In this document: positions 10,225 through 21,381 of the stretch, piece after piece
Layout of the letters: each line of letters begins with the position of its first letter
How positions within the stretch are numbered: the first letter of the stretch is position 1
NCBI GenBank assembly: GCA_029449245.1
Contig: JANATF010000009.1
Span: 1,488,001-1,552,000 of the forward strand
Direction of reading: 5' to 3'
Length of the DNA stretch: 64,000 nt
From: Mortierella alpina
Taxonomy: Eukaryota; Mortierellomycota; Mortierellomycetes; Mortierellales; Mortierellaceae
Made by a program: the position numbers and the translations under genes
Notes under the pieces: model-generated
The model's input: only the letters and a program-made list of their open reading frames with translations
The model's database searches: none
Told to the model about the DNA's origin: nothing

Positions 10225-12192
10225 TTAGGCGGCCTGAGGAGCTGCAATGTTTTGTCTGGCAATGACTTCCAGTTCACGGTTAGCACGGTAAACACGGCCA
10301 GCCTCACGACCGAGCTCGATCTCCTTGTGAATGCTATGAAGCAGGTCCACGATCTGATGATCGTCCAGATCCTTGATCGTGTCAGCAAGCGCATGTCTCA
10401 CGGCAAGCACCGAGCTGAAATCCTTGGCAGTGTAAAGGTTGCAGACTGGGAAGGCCACCATGTGCAGTCTCTTGGACCAACGGCCAACACAGCCGCATTG
10501 GCTGTTGTAGCTGCGGAAAAGGTTGGGGAAGACGCTGAAGCCGGCGCAGTCCAGATATGTGGACAGACGAGCCTTCTCGAACAAAGAAAGATGGCGGGCC
10601 GCCAAGCCTGAGCCCAGAGTCGCGGCGAACCATTCATCCACTGCACCATTCTCGATACAACGTTGACAAAGTCCACTGATGGTCGTCCAGTCGTAGGAGC
10701 TTGCGATCCGGTCTGCCAGTTCATCGTCAACAGGGACAGACAGGCCAATCGCTGACAAGTACGGTGCCATGATGTCAGCGTTCTTCTTGTTGGTGGGGAT
10801 TGCCAAGGGAGTCTGGCTGTACTTGGCCAAGTTGGAGTCGATCTTATTGGCATCAAAGTGAATAAATCTTGCCAAAGTGTAGTTGTGACGAGCCGAGTGG
10901 TAAAAGTACAGTTGGGCCGAATACTGCCAGCGATCAATATAGTCGAAATCCTCAGAGTCCCAATACTCGGGTGAGAGCGTGGCGTTGAGTTCGTGCTTGA
11001 CACAGTCACCACAGAGCATGGCACCGTTGTTGGCCTCACCCTGGGTCCACTCGTCGTAGCTGTCGGGGTTGGCTCCAAAGACCATGTTGCTGAGACGGTT
11101 CCTTGAACGGTAGCCCTCATCCTCCAAAAGGTCTTGTTGTGATTCGCAGTTGACGTGGAAATCAGCATAGCACTGTGCGAGTAGCATGCGCTGGCGTTCC
11201 TCGGGTGTGAGGTAGCAGAGCCATGCAGGGCGGATCAAGGTACCGGCCTCTTGACGCTGAACCTCACAGATCTTCTCGTACCCAAGACTGGCGTTCTGTG
11301 CTTGGTGACCCAAAAGGACGTGCTGGATGTTTCTAGAGTAAGGTCCATGGCCGTCGCGGCTAAACTCGGTGGCCTCGGCCCAGTCACTGTCAGACACCCA
11401 GGCCCAACTGAGGGTGTAGAGCTTCTTACGGAGGACGGGGTCTTCATTCATGGAGCTGCTAGTCGCGATCGTCAGACTGATAGTGGTACAGCTGTGCATA
11501 GCCTCCTTGGGCTTCTTCATGTCCTCACGGAAGGAGATGGCCTTCTCGCTCTTGCCGGCGCCACTGAGCTTCTTGACTGCCTTGTACTGGGCAGCCCAGA
11601 GGTAGTGGTCATCTGCAAAGTCAGAATCGTCCAGGGGACCATCTCCTGAACCTCTCATGAACGCTGCGGCCAGTTGCTCCTCGGTGGGCTCGGGACCCTC
11701 CTGAGGAGCAGGCTTGGGGAGTTCGTTGGCGTAGTGGCAGGTCTCGATGAGGACCTTGCTGCGGTAACTGGAGAGCATACCAGCGGTGGCCTTGTAGGGC
11801 AGCTCTTGCTCGGTGATGGAGCCTTGGGTGGAGTAGTAGCGCACAAATTCGCCAATGACGCGCTGACTGACAGGATGCTGAAGCTCAGGATCGGGAATGA
11901 CACGCTTGTAGATTTCTCGCTGGGTAGCAGAATCAGGAGCGACTCGTTTGTTCCCGATGAGAGCAGGCTTGCCAAGACAATGGCGCAACTTGTCGTCCTT
12001 GAGGTGCGAGAATGTGGCTTTGGCATGGTCGCCTCCAGCCTGTCCAAAGGTAGCCTCCTCGCAAGCGTCCAAGATGACTTTCTGGTACTGCTCTGCCAAC
12101 GACATGGGCTCCGAAGGTGCGGCGTCTGAATGCTGAGTTTCAGAACAATGAGCTGGAGTGACAGCTGCCGGTACTGGGGTTTGAGCAAGCAT
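10225..12192 (-). CDS. Conserved-looking protein of unknown function, 655 aa
   Basis: A single uninterrupted 655-codon exon from an ATG at 12192. I do not recognise the family. The sequence is globular: few low-complexity stretches after residue 30, no signal peptide, no clear membrane segment. The middle and C-terminal parts are rich in Trp, Tyr and His (DYIDRWQYSAQLYFYHSAR). Cysteine pairs that could bind metal occur as CGDC, CQRC and CGC. Synonymous third positions lean strongly to C and G compared with neighbours such as the F-box genes, which in fungi often marks high expression. A TATA box (12637-12631) and a probable 5'-UTR intron (12492-12246; donor GTAAGAAC, acceptor CCTGTAG) suggest a strong promoter with an intron-containing leader. 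Coding status is well supported; function is not. Confidence 0.8.
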   Translation of the reverse strand: MLAQTPVPAAVTPAHCSETQHSDAAPSEPMSLAEQYQKVILDACEEATFGQAGGDHAKATFSHLKDDKLRHCLGKPALIGNKRVAPDSATQREIYKRVIPDPELQHPVSQRVIGEFVRYYSTQGSITEQELPYKATAGMLSSYRSKVLIETCHYANELPKPAPQEGPEPTEEQLAAAFMRGSGDGPLDDSDFADDHYLWAAQYKAVKKLSGAGKSEKAISFREDMKKPKEAMHSCTTISLTIATSSSMNEDPVLRKKLYTLSWAWVSDSDWAEATEFSRDGHGPYSRNIQHVLLGHQAQNASLGYEKICEVQRQEAGTLIRPAWLCYLTPEERQRMLLAQCYADFHVNCESQQDLLEDEGYRSRNRLSNMVFGANPDSYDEWTQGEANNGAMLCGDCVKHELNATLSPEYWDSEDFDYIDRWQYSAQLYFYHSARHNYTLARFIHFDANKIDSNLAKYSQTPLAIPTNKKNADIMAPYLSAIGLSVPVDDELADRIASSYDWTTISGLCQRCIENGAVDEWFAATLGSGLAARHLSLFEKARLSTYLDCAGFSVFPNLFRSYNSQCGCVGRWSKRLHMVAFPVCNLYTAKDFSSVLAVRHALADTIKDLDDHQIVDLLHSIHKEIELGREAGRVYRANRELEVIARQNIAAPQAA

Positions 12193-12245
12193 GACGGGTA
12201 TCTTCTTATTGTTTCCTTGGGAGGGCAGGGGCGAACGGTCTTTTG

Positions 12246-12492
12246 CTACAGGGGCCAGGAGAAAAACGAAACAAAAGGAGCTTTTGGTTACAACGAGTAG
12301 TGAATTTGTGGGCTCAGTGGACGATGGGATACAGGGAAAGGGAAGGTTACTGTGGACGTCGTTGTCACTTATGAAATGAGGTTAAGCTGAAAAGCCAGTT
12401 TGTTAAAGACCAGCATGGTGTCCAGAAGATCGACGGATCCTGGATCCCATGAAAGTGCATGCAGGCAAGGGAGTGGGAGATGTTGTTCTTAC
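12246..12492 (-). other. Probable 5'-UTR intron of the 655-aa gene
   Basis: On the minus strand, donor GTAAGAAC follows GGATT at 12492. A pyrimidine-rich stretch ends in CCTGTAG at 12246, about 54 nt before the ATG. At 247 nt it is longer than most introns in this window. The upstream TATA box at about 12634 makes an otherwise 400-nt leader more plausible if spliced. This is a prediction only. Confidence 0.45.
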
Positions 12493-12630
12493 AATCCGTT
12501 GATCTGTCTTGTTAATAAACCGATGGTGGGCAGCGAGCTTCGGAGAATACAATCAGCAGTGAGGAGAGTGTGCTGGGCTGAAGATGAAGAAGAAGGCTTT
12601 GTCGACGGATGCCCCAGAAATGAAGGCCCT

Positions 12631-12637
12631 TTTTATA
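12631..12637 (-). promoter_or_regulatory. TATA box of the 655-aa gene
   Basis: TATAAAA on the minus strand, followed by GGGCC. It lies about 440 bp upstream of the ATG, which fits a spliced 5' leader. Confidence 0.45.
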
Positions 12638-14850
12638 TGGGACCGTTCCACAATTGTACGACACACTGCTGTTTTCAACGGTCCTGAATAGTCTAGGACT
12701 GAGAGCAAGGTATGTACACTGTTGCGCCCTCGACAGTAACCTTTAGTCAATGCAACCATATGCATGCAAGTCCACCCGGTCGTATCTCGAGGCTGGATTA
12801 TCTCTCCCCTTTCGCCCTTCAGCAACAAAGGGTAAGACACCCAATGTTACACTGAGAAAACTGTGTTCCCGAAAAAAAAAGTGAGAGCAGAGGTAAGCTA
12901 GACTACGATACTGATACTAAAAAGATAGCAAATCAGCACAGGTGTTGCACCGTTGCACGGTGCCAACGACGACGGGGTTAATAATGGCTCAATCATAAAT
13001 TACGGTATGAGGGTATAAAGAAGTATCGGATGACGGCTCTCAGGATGCACGGGAATTAGACCAGAAAAAAGGAGGACTGATTTCTATGCAGCTCAACCTT
13101 AATGCGCTTCAAGAGTGAACGAGGGCATGCCAACGGGTTTCCCGTGTGGGAACTCGTACTGTGGCACTGAACTGTGTGCGCCCATTTTGCAGCGATCCTC
13201 TGTGGAGGTGATGATGGCCAAAAAAATTATATCACATTGGAGTGTCATAGTCATACGCATGAACAGACGCTAGCTGGACTCACCCAAACAAGGGTTGGCA
13301 CAAAAGCAAAAAAAAAGAAATGTACATGTACCCCGAAACGGATACGAAGTGTGGCACCGCCGCTTGCGGGAAAAAAATAAAAAAAAGAGCATTGGAAAGA
13401 ACTAAAGCCCTTTGCCAATGAAGTGTCCCAACTCCTATTTGACCGTCTGGGGCCTCAGCTCTCATTGTTTTACTCGTGCAGATGGGTAGACCCATGCGCC
13501 AATTGGGCCTACGACAAGTCCTTGTTCTACAGTAGTCTATGCGGCTTAATTGGATCGACGGCATTGGATCGACATTCCGCTTCTATGCACTTTGAGCCTG
13601 CGATGCCGAGCACTTTGTAGGCCCATCGAAGAACGGGCTTCGAAAATTCTGCGGGCGTCAAGTCCAGCATGCAGTTGGAAAAAAAAACGAGGAAACCTTG
13701 AAACGGATGAGACTACGCGCATGGTTCCCAGCCGAGGGCCTGTGAACAAAAACAATTGAAAAGTACGCGAAAACGACGTATGTGTTGACCATTGTGAAGT
13801 TGGATCAAGGGGGCTTGTCTCTCTTGGACTAGGCAATTGTACTTCGGTTTACATGGAGTGAATGACATAAACGACTAGACTATTGCCTGGCGAGGGATAA
13901 CGCCGTTGAATTTGCTGTGTATCCTGCTCTTTCAACGTCGGATGTAACAGCGGACAAGCAGAAGTTGTTTCATCGAGTTTGCCACGCTTCAACGTCTCAA
14001 TGCTGTGAACGCTCTGCACCTGGATCGCAAGAGACTGGTAGATTAGAGATACGAGGAGCCGACACGTTGGTTTCGCCGCTATTCGAACGGACGTTCGAGA
14101 GCTAGAGGAATGGATCCATGTCCCAGATATTTTCGTTCTTGCTGTGGTGTAACTCGGAGGTTTGGGAACCGAGCTGAATCGGATGCAGTGTGGTGTCAGG
14201 GCAGCGGTCTCTGTGAGTCGAGCCGCTCTATTCCTAGAGACGTTTGTGTGCCATTCACACTTCGTCCCTCAACCTCTATCAGCAACCCAGCTGCATATAC
14301 CTTGCGCGTGCCAGGGTAGGATAGACTGGTAGGAGTTTCCCGTCTACGAAGTCGATGGTAGCAAGTATAGAACGAATCCGAATAGCACTTTCCGTTTTAT
14401 ATTAAGCGCTGGAAGTATTGAGGTACGTGAAGGAGGTACATACAATATGTGCATGAGCATGGAGGAAAAATACAACAACCCGATGGATCTAGCCCTCATG
14501 ACAATGGTGGGCGAAGAGTGGCAAATTCGAGGGCTAGGTTAAGGCAGCGGTTGGACAGGACTTTTATTCACCGTAATTTCGTAGCCGGGTGCCCCAAAAG
14601 GACTCCTCGGCGTGCTAAACACCGCCTGAATGCGACACGTCGATAGAAGAGTGCTGTGGAATAGCAAACAAACCCAATAAGACGAAAGACGTCTCAGGAC
14701 GTCTGAGTTCGGTTCACTGTTTTGTCTCAAACACCAAGTGCATCGCATGGGCACTTGGCCATGGTTCCCATAGCGCCTGCTGTTCTCTCTCTTTTTTCTC
14801 GTAATTCTGGTTCAGTGTTTTGACAAGCGATCGGAGAGCCACCCTTTATT
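12638..14850. other. Long intergenic region, nothing recognised
   Basis: About 2.2 kb between the promoter of the 655-aa gene and the 3' end of the first F-box gene. It has A-rich runs (12872-12880, 13306-13316, 13374-13387, 13679-13687) and only short, unrelated open frames. I found no tRNA-like cloverleaf, repeat pair or protein motif. Confidence 0.4.
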
Positions 14851-16908
14851 TTAGGTGGTGTGTGCTACGTTGAGCTGCACACCAGTGCAGCCGTAATGCC
14901 TCTGGAAGAGACTGCTAACCTGCCTAAAGTTGTAAGGGAGGTCAATGCCGTACAAGTCTGGTGAGGTCCATACAATCTTTAATCTGGGCATAGACTCCAT
15001 GACGATATGCAGATACCACATCTTCATCATTAGCCGTGATGAGCCTGCGGATTTGAGAGTGACGTCGCGAACCGAAGGTAGTTGCGGGATGAAGTTAAGA
15101 GGTGCGGATCCGTCCCGTGCCCAGACTTGGCATTGCGACTCTAAAAGACGGCGTTGTTGCTCATTCAAAAGATTTGGAGGAGCAGCAGCAGGCGTATCGT
15201 TTTCCAGTGGCCCAACGGCCGATGACAATAGGGAAGACGCCCGCATACGCTCCTCTCGCTCTCTCAATCGTTGGAGGTGATCCAAATAATCCAGAACCCC
15301 GCGGAACGCTGCATACTCTTCACTCCGACTCTCTGAAAGGTCGTTCAACACCTTCATCGGTAGCAAGAAGTGCTCCAATGCTGTCAGATCCTCGAGTCGT
15401 CTCATGAACGCATGTAGTCTCAAGTCCAGCTGTTGATCTTGCCTCAGATAGGTTGTCCTAATTTCCAGCCGCTTTAATGAGAGGGCGCAAGCCCAGTGCG
15501 GGAATGAGCCCGTTCCTGAACTTTCAAAGGAGGAAGCAGGCTCCAAGCCGTTAAAGTACTGAATTCCGATGACGAGATCCTTTAGCAAACGGCAGGCAGC
15601 CATAATAAAATGTAAGGCTGTGTCCCCAATTCTCAGCCCGATGTCCAGGTGCAAGGAGACTAGAGTTGATCCGGGAGATGACTCGTCGATGCTCAAAAGG
15701 CAAGAAAGTGGTCTAGTAAAAGGTTGCTGTCCATATTGCTGTTCCATAGACGAGGAGAAGCATAGTCGTGGGTTGTTGCCGCTACTCGAGATGTGGAATG
15801 TGTCTAGCGTCCGTGGTGTGATTGTCCAGATACTCAAGATGTCCATACTCACTCCTCCGGTTTCGCTCTCGACCTTGATGCTCTTCATTCGAGTGCAATG
15901 TGGCAGCCACCGAGACCACATTTCGGCCGAGATATTGCACCCTGTCGGCTTGAATTCCAAAGACGTGAGTACTGGACACCGACCCAGAATGGAGCAGAGT
16001 AGTTCCTCCGAGATCCTGACATTCTTCAGGTCGATGCTCTCGATATGATTGAACGTGAGCGTGTTGATATCCTGCTCCAGCGGGGTGTTTGATGATGGTG
16101 CTACTTGCGCGAAAGCCCTCCATGTAGTCGAAAGGACGTCTGCAGCAACATTCAATGCATTGTGGATTTGAATGATGGGCCAGATAGGGGCAGACGCCTC
16201 CCAGTTCCCTAGAGGTTCCTCCAATAGTAAGCTACATTCCTGGATCGACAGGGACTGTACCTGAGGATGGTTCACAAGAGCCGCAACGACATGTTTCCAC
16301 TGCACCGTTGGAAACCGCATGCTGTGTGTTGCATGCGTAAGGGTCAACTTTCGAAGTCGGCCGGATGGTCTGTACGTGGCGAGACATTGTAGCACACTTG
16401 CGACCAAAGGACTTGCATAGGAGTGGACCGTCACCTCCTCCAGAGTGACCATCCGCTCCAAGAATCTGGCCAGAGCCCTGGTATTCAGCATCTGCTTGTT
16501 CCTGGTGAAGAATTCAACGTGCCTCAGTACTGTGCAGGTGCGAGAGATCAGCTCGAGGTCGCTTCGTATCGGATACACCAGCCTTAAGACCTCGACATAC
16601 GGGCCTAGGGCGTGGAGATGCTCCCCGAAGGATGCTTTTCGGGTGCGGTGCGGGTCTGTACGCTCTTGCCCGTGGTTCCAGAAGAAGGGATGGCGATGGA
16701 GGAAGGGCGAGAAGATGCGTCGCCAGTCCTGACATACGCCTCGGCAGTAGAGGATTTCCTTTCTGGAGAGCCATGCGGCGATGAGGGATGCAATTTCAGG
16801 AATGTGAAGTGCATGCTGTTTGGGTGGCCCGATGAGGCTCTGGTCTGCCGGGTCGGCCAGGTGTGCATGGAGTGCATGGTCTGCATGGTCTGCAAGGTCG
16901 TTGTTCAT
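14851..16908 (-). CDS. F-box / leucine-rich repeat protein
   Basis: A 685-residue single-exon protein. After an Ala/Asp/His-rich N-terminus (LADHADHALHAHLADPADQ) comes an F-box at about residues 32-75: HIPEIASLIAAWLSRKEILY, then CRGVCQDWRRIF and PFFW. F-boxes dock on Skp1 in SCF ubiquitin ligases. The rest is a series of degenerate leucine-rich segments typical of fungal F-box/LRR proteins (HIESIDLKNVRISEELLCSI, LTSLEFKPTG, VSLHLDIGLRIGDTALHFI), which would bind substrates. The start is the first ATG before the F-box. The gene is divergent from the CSR1-type gene at 17685, sharing a 776-bp intergenic region. The substrate is unknown. Confidence 0.82.
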   Translation of the reverse strand: MNNDLADHADHALHAHLADPADQSLIGPPKQHALHIPEIASLIAAWLSRKEILYCRGVCQDWRRIFSPFLHRHPFFWNHGQERTDPHRTRKASFGEHLHALGPYVEVLRLVYPIRSDLELISRTCTVLRHVEFFTRNKQMLNTRALARFLERMVTLEEVTVHSYASPLVASVLQCLATYRPSGRLRKLTLTHATHSMRFPTVQWKHVVAALVNHPQVQSLSIQECSLLLEEPLGNWEASAPIWPIIQIHNALNVAADVLSTTWRAFAQVAPSSNTPLEQDINTLTFNHIESIDLKNVRISEELLCSILGRCPVLTSLEFKPTGCNISAEMWSRWLPHCTRMKSIKVESETGGVSMDILSIWTITPRTLDTFHISSSGNNPRLCFSSSMEQQYGQQPFTRPLSCLLSIDESSPGSTLVSLHLDIGLRIGDTALHFIMAACRLLKDLVIGIQYFNGLEPASSFESSGTGSFPHWACALSLKRLEIRTTYLRQDQQLDLRLHAFMRRLEDLTALEHFLLPMKVLNDLSESRSEEYAAFRGVLDYLDHLQRLREREERMRASSLLSSAVGPLENDTPAAAPPNLLNEQQRRLLESQCQVWARDGSAPLNFIPQLPSVRDVTLKSAGSSRLMMKMWYLHIVMESMPRLKIVWTSPDLYGIDLPYNFRQVSSLFQRHYGCTGVQLNVAHTT

Positions 16909-17684
16909 TTGGACGCTTTATTTCGTGTAGCTCTCTCTGCAGGTCAAAGGGTCCTGGTTGGGGAAGACGACAACAGCACACCGCCTGGAGGCGAGATGCG
17001 AACGGTGTTCCATCCACGCCAGGTCACGCCCCTCCGTGCCCCTCGCGCCCAATGGGGTCGTGTGCAGGGCAAGGGGCGCCCAGGTGCCCACAGAGACGCA
17101 CGCGAGGGGCGTGCTGGGGACGCTGCATGCGCATTGCGTAAAGCGAACAGAGAGGGCAAGCCTGCGGTCACCCAAGAGCCGGGTACGCAGCCCTTTCACG
17201 TGCGAGGTCGCCCTTGGAGCATGCCGGTGGTGTGCCAAGGATCATGCGCCTGGCAGCTCCAGGGGGGCGTGCACGCCTACTGCGATGGGGACACCGCCAC
17301 GAGCGAGCAGTGGGGCAGCCGACAACAGGGGGCTGTTCCCTGTCTCAAAGAGCGGCCCTTGGATCGACCGCACCCTACCTTCGCTTCTCTGGGGCCCCAA
17401 CGGTTTCCTTCTGACAGGCAATAGTCGAAGGATCGTGCCATCGTGAGTCTATCTCGCACGCTTAAGGTTTCAAGGGTTGCTGGACTTGTTTGTTTAAGCA
17501 AGCAGCCAAGCAGCCAAGACATGTCAGGGACACTGCTGAAATGGGCGGCCGATGAAATCAAGTTCCTGTAAAGAGACACGACGTTGCTCGCTGCAATAAA
17601 AGGCAAAACCATCTCCTTTCCTCTTTTTCCTGCACACTCTATCCCTTTCAACTTCACACACACACACACACACAGATCGCAACA
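16909..17684. other. Shared intergenic region between divergent F-box and Sec14 genes
   Basis: The left 500 bp is G/C-rich and open in several frames on both strands, which looks like composition rather than genes. A TATA-like ATAAAAGG at about 17596-17603 and a CA-dinucleotide run just before the ATG (17654-17673) belong to the Sec14 promoter and leader. Confidence 0.4.
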
Positions 17685-19328
17685 ATGTCCTTGTCAGGAA
17701 ACTCACCCGCAGGCACCGGCCACGTAGGCACCCTCACTCCCGATCAGTCGCGGGCACTTAAGCAGCTCTATTCAGCGCTCTTTGAGATCCAAGAAAAGGG
17801 TACCGTCACCATCGTCTCAGAACCCGTTGCCGCTCCAGCAGCAGCAGCAGCAGATACCCCAGCACCAGCCGCATCAGGATGGGGTGGCGGTTGGTTCGGA
17901 TCCGCAACACCAGCCGCGTCTGCAGAGCCCGTTGTGGAGGCTCCCATAACTGTTACACTCGAGGAGATCGGATTGTCAGCTCAGGAGGTACACACCTCGC
18001 TTTGGAACAATGTTCTTGGCGACAACCCAGATGCACTGGTCCTGAGGTTCTTGAGGGCTCGCAAGTGGCATGTGGCGAACGGCTTGCTGATGCTGCTGAG
18101 GGCATTCAAGTGGCGACTGGAGCAGAATGTAGAGGACGTCAAGTCGCTGGGCGACGCAGAATTGGATGCAGCATACCCAAAGTTCCAGCAGCAGCTGGAG
18201 ATGGGCAAGTTCTACGTGCACGGCACCGACAAGCATGGACAGCCCGTGGTGTAAGTAGACTTCCAGCTTCCACTTTTTTGTTTTTTTTTTGTTGGGGTTG
18301 GTTGGATGTAGATTGTGGGTCTGACTTGGGGCCTTGAGGAATGAGACGCCGGTGCTAAGGCGCATTCAAATTGACTGGACCTGGAAGAATTGTTTCCTCC
18401 ATGAGGACTCTGAAGAGTGGAGCCAGTGGCAGAGCAGCGTGAGAGAATGAACATTTGACTGCAGCCGCGAGAAACGATGACATGCAACGTGAAGACGGGC
18501 GGCAACCAAAAATAGGCTATATGGTTCCTGAGACTCTGCTGCAAAAAACCGCAAAAACCTTAAGTTGTTACCTCACAATTTGACACAACCATTATTGTTT
18601 TGGTCGACAGATACCTCAATGTCCACCTCCACAGATCCGGCGATCAGGACAACAAGACCCTGGAGCGTCTGACCATCTATCTCATGGAGACCGGTCGTCT
18701 CTTGATCCAGTCGCCCGTCGAGACGGTCGCTTTGGTCTTTGACCTCACCAACTTTGGTCTCAGCAACATGGACTACAGTCTCGTCCAGTTCTTGGTCAAG
18801 TGCTTCGAGGCCTACTATCCCGAATCTCTCGGCGCCATCCTCGTCCATAATGCGCCTCTGGTCTTTTGGGGCGTCTGGAAGGTGATCGAGCCTTGGCTGG
18901 ACCCCGTCGTTGCCTCTAAAATCAAGTTTACGTACAAGAACCAGGAGCTGTTGGACCTGATCCCCGCAGAGCATCTGCCCGATTCTTTCAAAGGTGCTGG
19001 ACTCGACAAGTACACATACCAATATCTGGCTCCTGTTCCTGGCGAGAATGACGCCATGAAGGACGAGGCTACCAAGGCCGCCTTGACCGCAGAGTGGAGT
19101 GCGCTGAGTGAAAAATATGACTCCAAAACCAAAGAGTGGATCGGTCTGGCTGAAGGCAAGGACGCCGAAGTGGCAAAGGAAAGGGAAGGGATTGCAAGGG
19201 AACTGCATGCACAGTACTACAAGATGGAGCCTTATGTTCGTGCCAGGAATCAGTTCCATCGCAAGAATGCTGCAGGACAGTCGGTTCTTCAGCCGGATGG
19301 CACTGCCATCTGGACGTATCAGTGTTAG
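17685..19328 (+). CDS. CSR1/Sfh2-type Sec14 (CRAL-TRIO) lipid-transfer protein, copy A
   Basis: Two exons: 17685-18250 and 18611-19328, intron 18251-18610 (GTAAGT...CGACAG), 427 residues. It matches yeast Csr1 rather than Sec14 itself. It has the N-terminal LTPDQSRALKQLY helix, an Ala/Pro-rich linker with a GWFG-type motif, then the CRAL-TRIO_N motif VLRFLRARKWH and the lipid-binding domain (LSNMDYSLVQFLVKCFEAYY, WKVIEPWLDPVVASKIKFT). A conserved C-terminal tail ends RARNQFHRKN. Csr1-type proteins move phosphatidylinositol and other lipids between membranes and activate PI 4-kinase signalling. Copies B and C follow on the same strand. The 360-nt intron is unusually long for this window. The intron present in B and C before LRFLRARKW is absent here. 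Confidence 0.9.
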
Positions 19329-19945
19329 AGAGATCCAATACCCCCTCCTCTTGATAAGATATTCATAAAAAACAAACGTAATACGTTCATTTCTGAGCAC
19401 CGGGTAAGGTAATTTGGCAAGCCGGCGATTACGACACTCGCCCCTATTCAAATACCCTTTGCGGGCATCGTGAAGAGCTTCTCGGTACGGTCGGCTGTCA
19501 AACTATGCGAAACGGCAAGGACCTGTATTGTGGAGTATGGACCCATTGCCTTGAGATAAGGCCGCGTGTGCTTTAGCGTCAACCATGAAGCTCTCTTCGC
19601 CGGCCGACAGATCAACTGGGTTAACTAGTTCCTCGTGCTGTAGATATTCGCAGTCCCCCGCCGAACGCGATTGGGCTGGTCAAAGCCATGCTGTATAACC
19701 CGGTTGCTCTGCTACAGTTTGGTCTTTATCTCGTTTCATTCGCTCAGCAAGGCTCAGCTGCATGTACCGCAACCAGCTCTCGTGAACGCATATGACTGAA
19801 ATTTTATATAAACGAAGCTCCCCGAGGAGCTGCAATGCGTCGAGTACAACACTTGCTTTTTTATCTCCCCACCACTACACCACTATCACCTCCACAGCGT
19901 TTCTAGTTTTCTGCTTGCGATTATACCCCATTCTACATATTCATT
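19329..19945. other. Intergenic between Sec14 copies A and B
   Basis: Contains the promoter of copy B, with a TATA box near 19805. Nothing else recognised; the minus-strand frame 18573-19451 overlaps copy A antisense and has no domain. Confidence 0.4.
19805..19812 (+). promoter_or_regulatory. TATA box of Sec14 copy B
   Basis: TATATAAA about 135 bp upstream of the ATG at 19946. Confidence 0.5.
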
Positions 19946-21381
19946 ATGAATGTCCTCCCACCAAAAGCAACGGATGATCCAACGCCTCCGGGCACAGGAT
20001 ATATTGACAACTTGTCACCAGCGCAAAAAGAGATGCTGAAAGCGACCTGGAAGTTCATAATTGCCATTGCCGAGACAGGCGAAGCCGTCATTCCTGTGGA
20101 TATGATGTACGACCTTCAGAATTTTGCATTGGAGGGTGCTGGAGCAGAGTATGCCTCCTCTAAGGCAGCCATCGAGGCCGGGTGGTTTTCTGAGAAGAAG
20201 GCAAACAAAGCCATAGAGCTTGCACGGAGTGAAGGATATGGCGTCGGTATGGCTAAGTTGAGGCTGATGGATCTAGGATACAACGTCGAAGAAATGCATG
20301 CCTCGATGTGGGATAGCGCTGAGGATTGTAATCCAGGTAAGAGGGTGGGCATGTAAATGAAAAAAAAAACTTGGTCAAGAAGCCACAGGATTGCACAATT
20401 GTTGACGCCCGCATACTTTTTTTCTTTTTCACAAAAGATCTCTTTGTACTCCGTTTCCTTCGCGCGCGTAAATGGAATATCATTGCCAGCACCACTATGT
20501 TGTTAAAAGCCCTCAAGTGGCGCGTGGATGAGGACGTCTTTGACCTCAAGTCGAAATCAGACAAGGAGCTCGATGTCATATTGCCGGATTTCATCCAACA
20601 GCTGGAACTGGGCAAGTTCTATATCCAAGGTACCGACAATGGGAACAGGCCTGTCGCCTATCTTAACGTGCGCATGCACCATCCTGGCGAACAAAACGCC
20701 AGAACCACTGAAAAGATGATTGTCTACATCATGGAGACGGGTCGAACCCTTGTCAAACCACCTTGTGAAACGGTGTCATTGCTCTTTGACCTCACAGGGT
20801 TTTCTTTGAGCAATATGGACTTTCCTCTAGTCCGTTACTTGCTTCAAATCTTTGAAGCGCATTATCCTGAAGTCCTGGGCCGTGTCTACATTCATGGGGC
20901 GCCATTCATTTTCCGCGGTGTGTGGAAGGTGATTGAGCCGTGGCTGGATCCTGTGGTCGCAACCAAGATCCGGTTCACCATAAGGGATCAAGATTTACTC
21001 CAGCACATCCCGGCTGAGCACCTTCCAGACAAGTACAAGGGTGGATTGAACATATTTAGATATGAGTACATTCCAGAGAAGCCTGACGAGAACATGCGCA
21101 TGAAGGATACGGAGACCAAGACCAAACTGGTAGAGGAGTGGAAAGCCCTGATGAGGAGGTTTGAGGCCCTGTCGAGGGAATGGGCGACTTCTGGAACCGA
21201 TGAGGCAATCTCCACTAGAAACGAGGAGGAGGTTGAGAAGGAGAGAACCGAGGTCTCTCGAGAGATCAGGACGGCGTATTTCAAGAAGGACCCGTATGTG
21301 CGGGCCAGGAACATGTTTCATCGGATGGACCCTCCAGTCAGCAAGGAGGACGGAGATGTGGAGTGGACTTACAACAGTTAG
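19946..21381 (+). CDS. CSR1/Sfh2-type Sec14 (CRAL-TRIO) lipid-transfer protein, copy B
   Basis: Two exons: 19946-20336 and 20438-21381, intron 20337-20437 (GTAAGA...CAAAAG, 101 nt), phase 1, 444 residues. Same architecture as copies A and C: TPPGTGYIDNLSPAQKEML at the N-terminus, WFSEKKA in the linker, LRFLRARKWN, then LSNMDFPLVRYLLQIFEAHY and WKVIEPWLDPVVATKIRFT, and the tail PYVRARNMFHR. It lacks the intron after the RPV motif that A and C keep (RPVAYLNVRM is continuous). Its N-terminal linker differs most from the others: it has no poly-Ala stretch and the usual Trp-Asn-Asn before the first splice site reads MWDSAED. It is the most diverged of the three. It probably transfers phosphatidylinositol-type lipids; its specific ligand cannot be read from sequence. 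Confidence 0.9.

Noticed and set aside
10398-11168. A 256-codon minus-strand frame inside the 655-aa gene
   Set aside because: It overlaps in another frame, has the Thr/Ser/Arg composition of a frame shadow, and lacks any motif.
18573-19451. A 292-codon frame antisense to Sec14 copy A
   Set aside because: The sense strand encodes a clear CRAL-TRIO domain; the antisense product has no recognisable feature and no promoter.
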